IMG/VR virus record: IMGVR_UViG_3300031774_002667
Coordinates: 1 to 23,985 of that record
Strand: one strand, 5' to 3'
Origin: a virus
Length of the DNA: 23,985 nucleotides
In this document: in pieces, positions 21,388 to 23,985 of the stretch
How positions within the stretch are numbered: the first letter of the stretch is position 1
Layout: each line of letters begins with the position of its first letter
Made by a program: the position numbers and the translations under genes
Notes under the pieces: generated by a model
Databases searched by the model: none
Told to the model about the DNA's origin: nothing
What the model saw: only the letters and a program-made list of their open reading frames with translations

Positions 21388-22015
21388 AATTACATTTCAC
21401 GGAAATCTAGCAGAAGCTTTAGGTAAAAAACACTTTGAGCTTAAAATAGATAACGTAGCCGAAGGTTTGCGGGCTGTTGATATCGTCTCCAAACGTAAGC
21501 TTTCTAAGGCTATCCTTGAAAACGAAAAACAGAACATTAAATACAAAATCTTAACAGATGAAAAGCCGCTTTTTGCCGAGGATGTTAATGAAGTTGAAAA
21601 GTTAGTTGATTCTGAATTGTTCATAAACAAAAACTACAAAACAATTGACATCGTTCCTGTGTTAGAGGGAGCAGGTGGTGATGCTAAAGATATTGGCTTG
21701 GTTATAGGTGGTGGCTTAATGTTCGGGATTGGCTTTGCAATGGAAAGCTCAACCATGATGATGATTGGAGCGTATGCGTTTTTAACAGGCATGAGTAATC
21801 TGCTTGCAGAGCCCCCAGAGTTTGAGGACTTCAGAGAGATACAGCAAATCAACAAAAGAGAGTCTTACCTCTTTAACGGCCCACTGAACACATACAACCC
21901 AGGCGGTCCCGTACCTTTGGGTTATGGCCGTATTATGGTTGGGTCTTTAACAATTGCGTATTCGCATGAGCATAAAGACAGAAAAATTTACGAGAACGGA
22001 GAGTATTACAGCTAA
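21371..22015 (+). CDS. tail assembly protein I-like
   Basis: Protein of 214 aa of the lambda gpI type. Residues 1-100 have a ubiquitin-like pattern (TKITFHGNLAEALGKKHFEL, then AVDIVSKRKLSKAIL). Residues 104-146 contain a glycine-rich hydrophobic segment (DIGLVIGGGLMFGIGFAM and MMMIGAYAFLTG) typical of gpI, which may insert into or contact the membrane. The C-terminal part carries SYLFNGPLNTYNPGGPVPLG and YGRIMVGS, the conserved family end that precedes J in lambda-like tails. It is needed for tail-tip assembly with K and J. The start overlaps K by 17 bases and the stop shares a base with the J start (TAATG), so this is a tightly coupled block. A few residues follow the family end (SHEHKDRKIYENGEYYS). 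Confidence 0.88.
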   Translation: MSQLTKITFHGNLAEALGKKHFELKIDNVAEGLRAVDIVSKRKLSKAILENEKQNIKYKILTDEKPLFAEDVNEVEKLVDSELFINKNYKTIDIVPVLEGAGGDAKDIGLVIGGGLMFGIGFAMESSTMMMIGAYAFLTGMSNLLAEPPEFEDFREIQQINKRESYLFNGPLNTYNPGGPVPLGYGRIMVGSLTIAYSHEHKDRKIYENGEYYS

Positions 22016-23985
22016 TGGCTACAGATAAAGTACAAGGCGTTTATTTTGACGATACCGAAGTTAGACACATGTCTACTACGACGGGTTACGTCGTTGATTT
22101 AATTTGCGAAAGTGAAATATCTGGCCTAGTCTACGAAGACTACAAAGACAACGGGTCAAACGTAGCGGGAACAATAGGTTATACGGCTGGATTAACCACC
22201 AAAAGCTTTGCTACTGACCCCGACGTAGGACAGTTAAGCTCTATCTATTGGAATAAAACCCCAGTTTACGACAAAGACTCTAACAAATTTAACTACAACA
22301 ATGTAGACCTAATTACTGATCAGCAAACTATTTCTCAAGACGGTCTGAACTCCAGAAGGTTAGTTCAAATCAACGAAAAGCTTAGAGGCTTAGAGAGAAA
22401 AACTGGAGACACAATTGAGTTTGTAAAATACTATCGCTACTATACAATTAGAAATAAATACTGCAACAAAGCAATAGTTAATCTAAGAGTAAATTCATTA
22501 GGAGAAATAGATAGAAACGCAGGCACAGCGAGTCAACCTAACGAAAAGTACGGAGAGCTTTTAGACGCCGAGGTAACAGTAGTTATCGAGTATAGAGCTA
22601 AATACGCATTAGGTGCTGAACTTTTTTACTCTACCCCAACTCCAAGCCGCACTGAGATAAAAGGAGCTTTATCTTCGCCCTACGCAAAAAGCGTAGAAAT
22701 AGAACTGCCTATAGATCAAGCAAAACTGTCAGACACTAGAGGAGATTTTATTGGCTGGGAGCTCAGGATTCATAAAAGAACAGAAGAGCCAACAACACCA
22801 GACGTAAGAAACGAAGTCTTTGTAGACAACATTGTTGAAGAAACTCAAGACAAATTTATCTACCCCAAAAGCTATGTCGTAAAAAATACTTTTGACGCAG
22901 AGAATTTCTCTCAAATCCCAGAGAGAGCTTATGACATGCGTCTAACAGAAGTTAAAATTCCCAGCAACTATGATCCGATCACAAGAACTTACTATCAGGA
23001 TTGGGATGGAACTTTCTCAACAGAGAAAAGCGCTACATACGGAGCTTCCGCGCAAACAAGCAGACCGCTAGGTAGATACTGGACAGACAACCCAGCTTGG
23101 TGTTTTTATGATTTAATTACAAATAAAAGATATGGCCTCGGTAAATACGTAGACACTAGCACCCTAGATAAATGGACTCTGTACGAGATTGGAAGATACT
23201 GTGATGAGCTAGTCGAAGACTACGATAACGGTTTAGAGCCAAGATTTAGCTGTAATATTATTATACAATCACGCGCTGATGCTTATCAAGTCCTTAATGA
23301 TATGGCGAGTGTTTTTAGGGGTATCGTTTATTACAATGGTGGTAATCTGTTTGCAGTACAAGACTCTCTTAAAGACCCCATATTCCAATTCAATAACACA
23401 AGTATTGAAAATGGTGAATTCAAGTATTCTAGCACCAGCGCTAAAGTTCGTCACACCGTGGCTATCGTCAGATACAATGACAAAAATAACAAGTTTGAAC
23501 CAGCGGTTGAATACGTTGAAGATGTAGATGCTATCAGAAAGTATGGTATCAAAGAAAAAGAAATCTCAGCTTTTGGTTGTACCAGTAAATCTCAAGCCAA
23601 GCGTCTTGGTCGCTGGATTCTAGCTACTGAGTCCAACGAGACTGAAACGGTATCATTCACATGTGGCCATGAAGGGGCCATACTGCGTCCAGGGGACGTT
23701 TTTGAGGTCTCCGACTCTAACAGGAGTATGACTCGTCGTGGAGGCAGAATACAGGCTTTAGAGCGCACAAGTGACTCCACTTTCAAGATTGCTTTAGACT
23801 CTCAATTAAAAGGCGGCAAAAGTTGGGATGGTAATAACTTCATTACAAATGATAATCTTGACTCAAAAAGAGAGTACAAGCTGACACTTTCCACGCCTAC
23901 TTATTATTACGACACATCTCAGGTTAATCTAACCCAGTCAGACCAAACCAATGTAATAAGAAACAAGCAAATCCAAACATTTGAT
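22015..23985 (+). CDS. tail tip attachment protein J-like (3' end outside window)
   Basis: Frame open from ATG at 22015 (sharing one base with the previous stop, TAATG) to the last base: 657 codons, no stop. It matches the central tail fibre/host-specificity protein J of lambda-like phages. Near residue 356 is WTDNPAWCFYDLITNKRYGL, a hallmark of the family, followed by KWTLYEIGRYCDELV. Later, NIIIQSRADAYQVLNDMASV and FRGIVYYNGG represent the hub domain, FGCTSKSQAKRLGRWIL another conserved segment, and LRPGDVFEVSD an OB-like strand. J forms the hub and tip that contacts the outer-membrane receptor. The C-terminal receptor-binding part lies outside the window. GGAGAG about 11 bases upstream may help initiation. 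The N-terminal 100 residues are less conserved but fit J. Confidence 0.92.
   Translation, partial: MATDKVQGVYFDDTEVRHMSTTTGYVVDLICESEISGLVYEDYKDNGSNVAGTIGYTAGLTTKSFATDPDVGQLSSIYWNKTPVYDKDSNKFNYNNVDLITDQQTISQDGLNSRRLVQINEKLRGLERKTGDTIEFVKYYRYYTIRNKYCNKAIVNLRVNSLGEIDRNAGTASQPNEKYGELLDAEVTVVIEYRAKYALGAELFYSTPTPSRTEIKGALSSPYAKSVEIELPIDQAKLSDTRGDFIGWELRIHKRTEEPTTPDVRNEVFVDNIVEETQDKFIYPKSYVVKNTFDAENFSQIPERAYDMRLTEVKIPSNYDPITRTYYQDWDGTFSTEKSATYGASAQTSRPLGRYWTDNPAWCFYDLITNKRYGLGKYVDTSTLDKWTLYEIGRYCDELVEDYDNGLEPRFSCNIIIQSRADAYQVLNDMASVFRGIVYYNGGNLFAVQDSLKDPIFQFNNTSIENGEFKYSSTSAKVRHTVAIVRYNDKNNKFEPAVEYVEDVDAIRKYGIKEKEISAFGCTSKSQAKRLGRWILATESNETETVSFTCGHEGAILRPGDVFEVSDSNRSMTRRGGRIQALERTSDSTFKIALDSQLKGGKSWDGNNFITNDNLDSKREYKLTLSTPTYYYDTSQVNLTQSDQTNVIRNKQIQTFD

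Overview
This window is part of the genome of a tailed double-stranded DNA phage (Caudoviricetes). It carries a phage-encoded replisome and recombination set next to tail genes in the order of lambda M, L, K, I and J. That tail-tip order is typical of siphoviruses with flexible tails that infect Gram-negative bacteria. The sequence is AT-rich and densely packed: most neighbouring genes overlap by 1 to 14 bases or lie 1 to 2 bases apart. There are no tRNA or rRNA genes, no CRISPR array and no integrase. Both ends cut through genes (a helicase on the left, a J-like tail protein on the right). The host cannot be named from the sequence.

Left part (1-11337, + strand): replication, recombination and sugar-transfer genes. 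In order they are the end of a DnaB-like helicase, a Toprim primase without cysteines, a RecB/Cas4-type nuclease, a free-standing PHP-like piece of DNA polymerase III alpha, a cupin, a DnaQ-type proofreading exonuclease, the polymerase III alpha catalytic subunit, a probable ssDNA-binding protein, a multidomain glycosyltransferase, a second glycosyltransferase ORF that continues its last domain in another frame, and a Rad52-like annealing protein. The replicase that bacteria make as one or two polypeptides is spread over three genes here. Only three genes have a noticeable gap in front of them (3365, 6948, 10588). Each has a TTGAC -35 box 35-36 bases before its ATG, a 17-base spacer and a -10 box ending 6-7 bases before the ATG, with no Shine-Dalgarno sequence. 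This geometry predicts leaderless mRNAs.

Middle part (11327-18872, - strand): an inverted, translationally coupled operon of six genes. It encodes beta-rich, Ser/Gly/Thr-rich proteins with IPT/TIG (immunoglobulin-like) domains, a serine-rich linker built from a 51-bp repeat, a probable fibre-tip protein with a jelly-roll-like end, and a small probable assembly chaperone. It is best read as a tail-fibre or adhesin module.

Right part (18961-23985, + strand): lambda-like tail-tip genes. The M-like and L-like proteins each carry an extra carbohydrate-binding-like module. The L-like protein keeps its cysteines, K has JAMM plus NlpC/P60 domains, I has its glycine-rich hydrophobic segment, and J runs off the window. 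An 88-bp divergent region (18873-18960) separates this operon from the fibre operon.

Points most worth checking are the leaderless promoter set, an inverted repeat shared by two of those promoters, the GT9 domain split across two frames, the dispersed polymerase III, the carbohydrate-binding-like insertions in the tail tip, and a possible link between the phage glycosyltransferases and its Ser/Thr-rich virion proteins.
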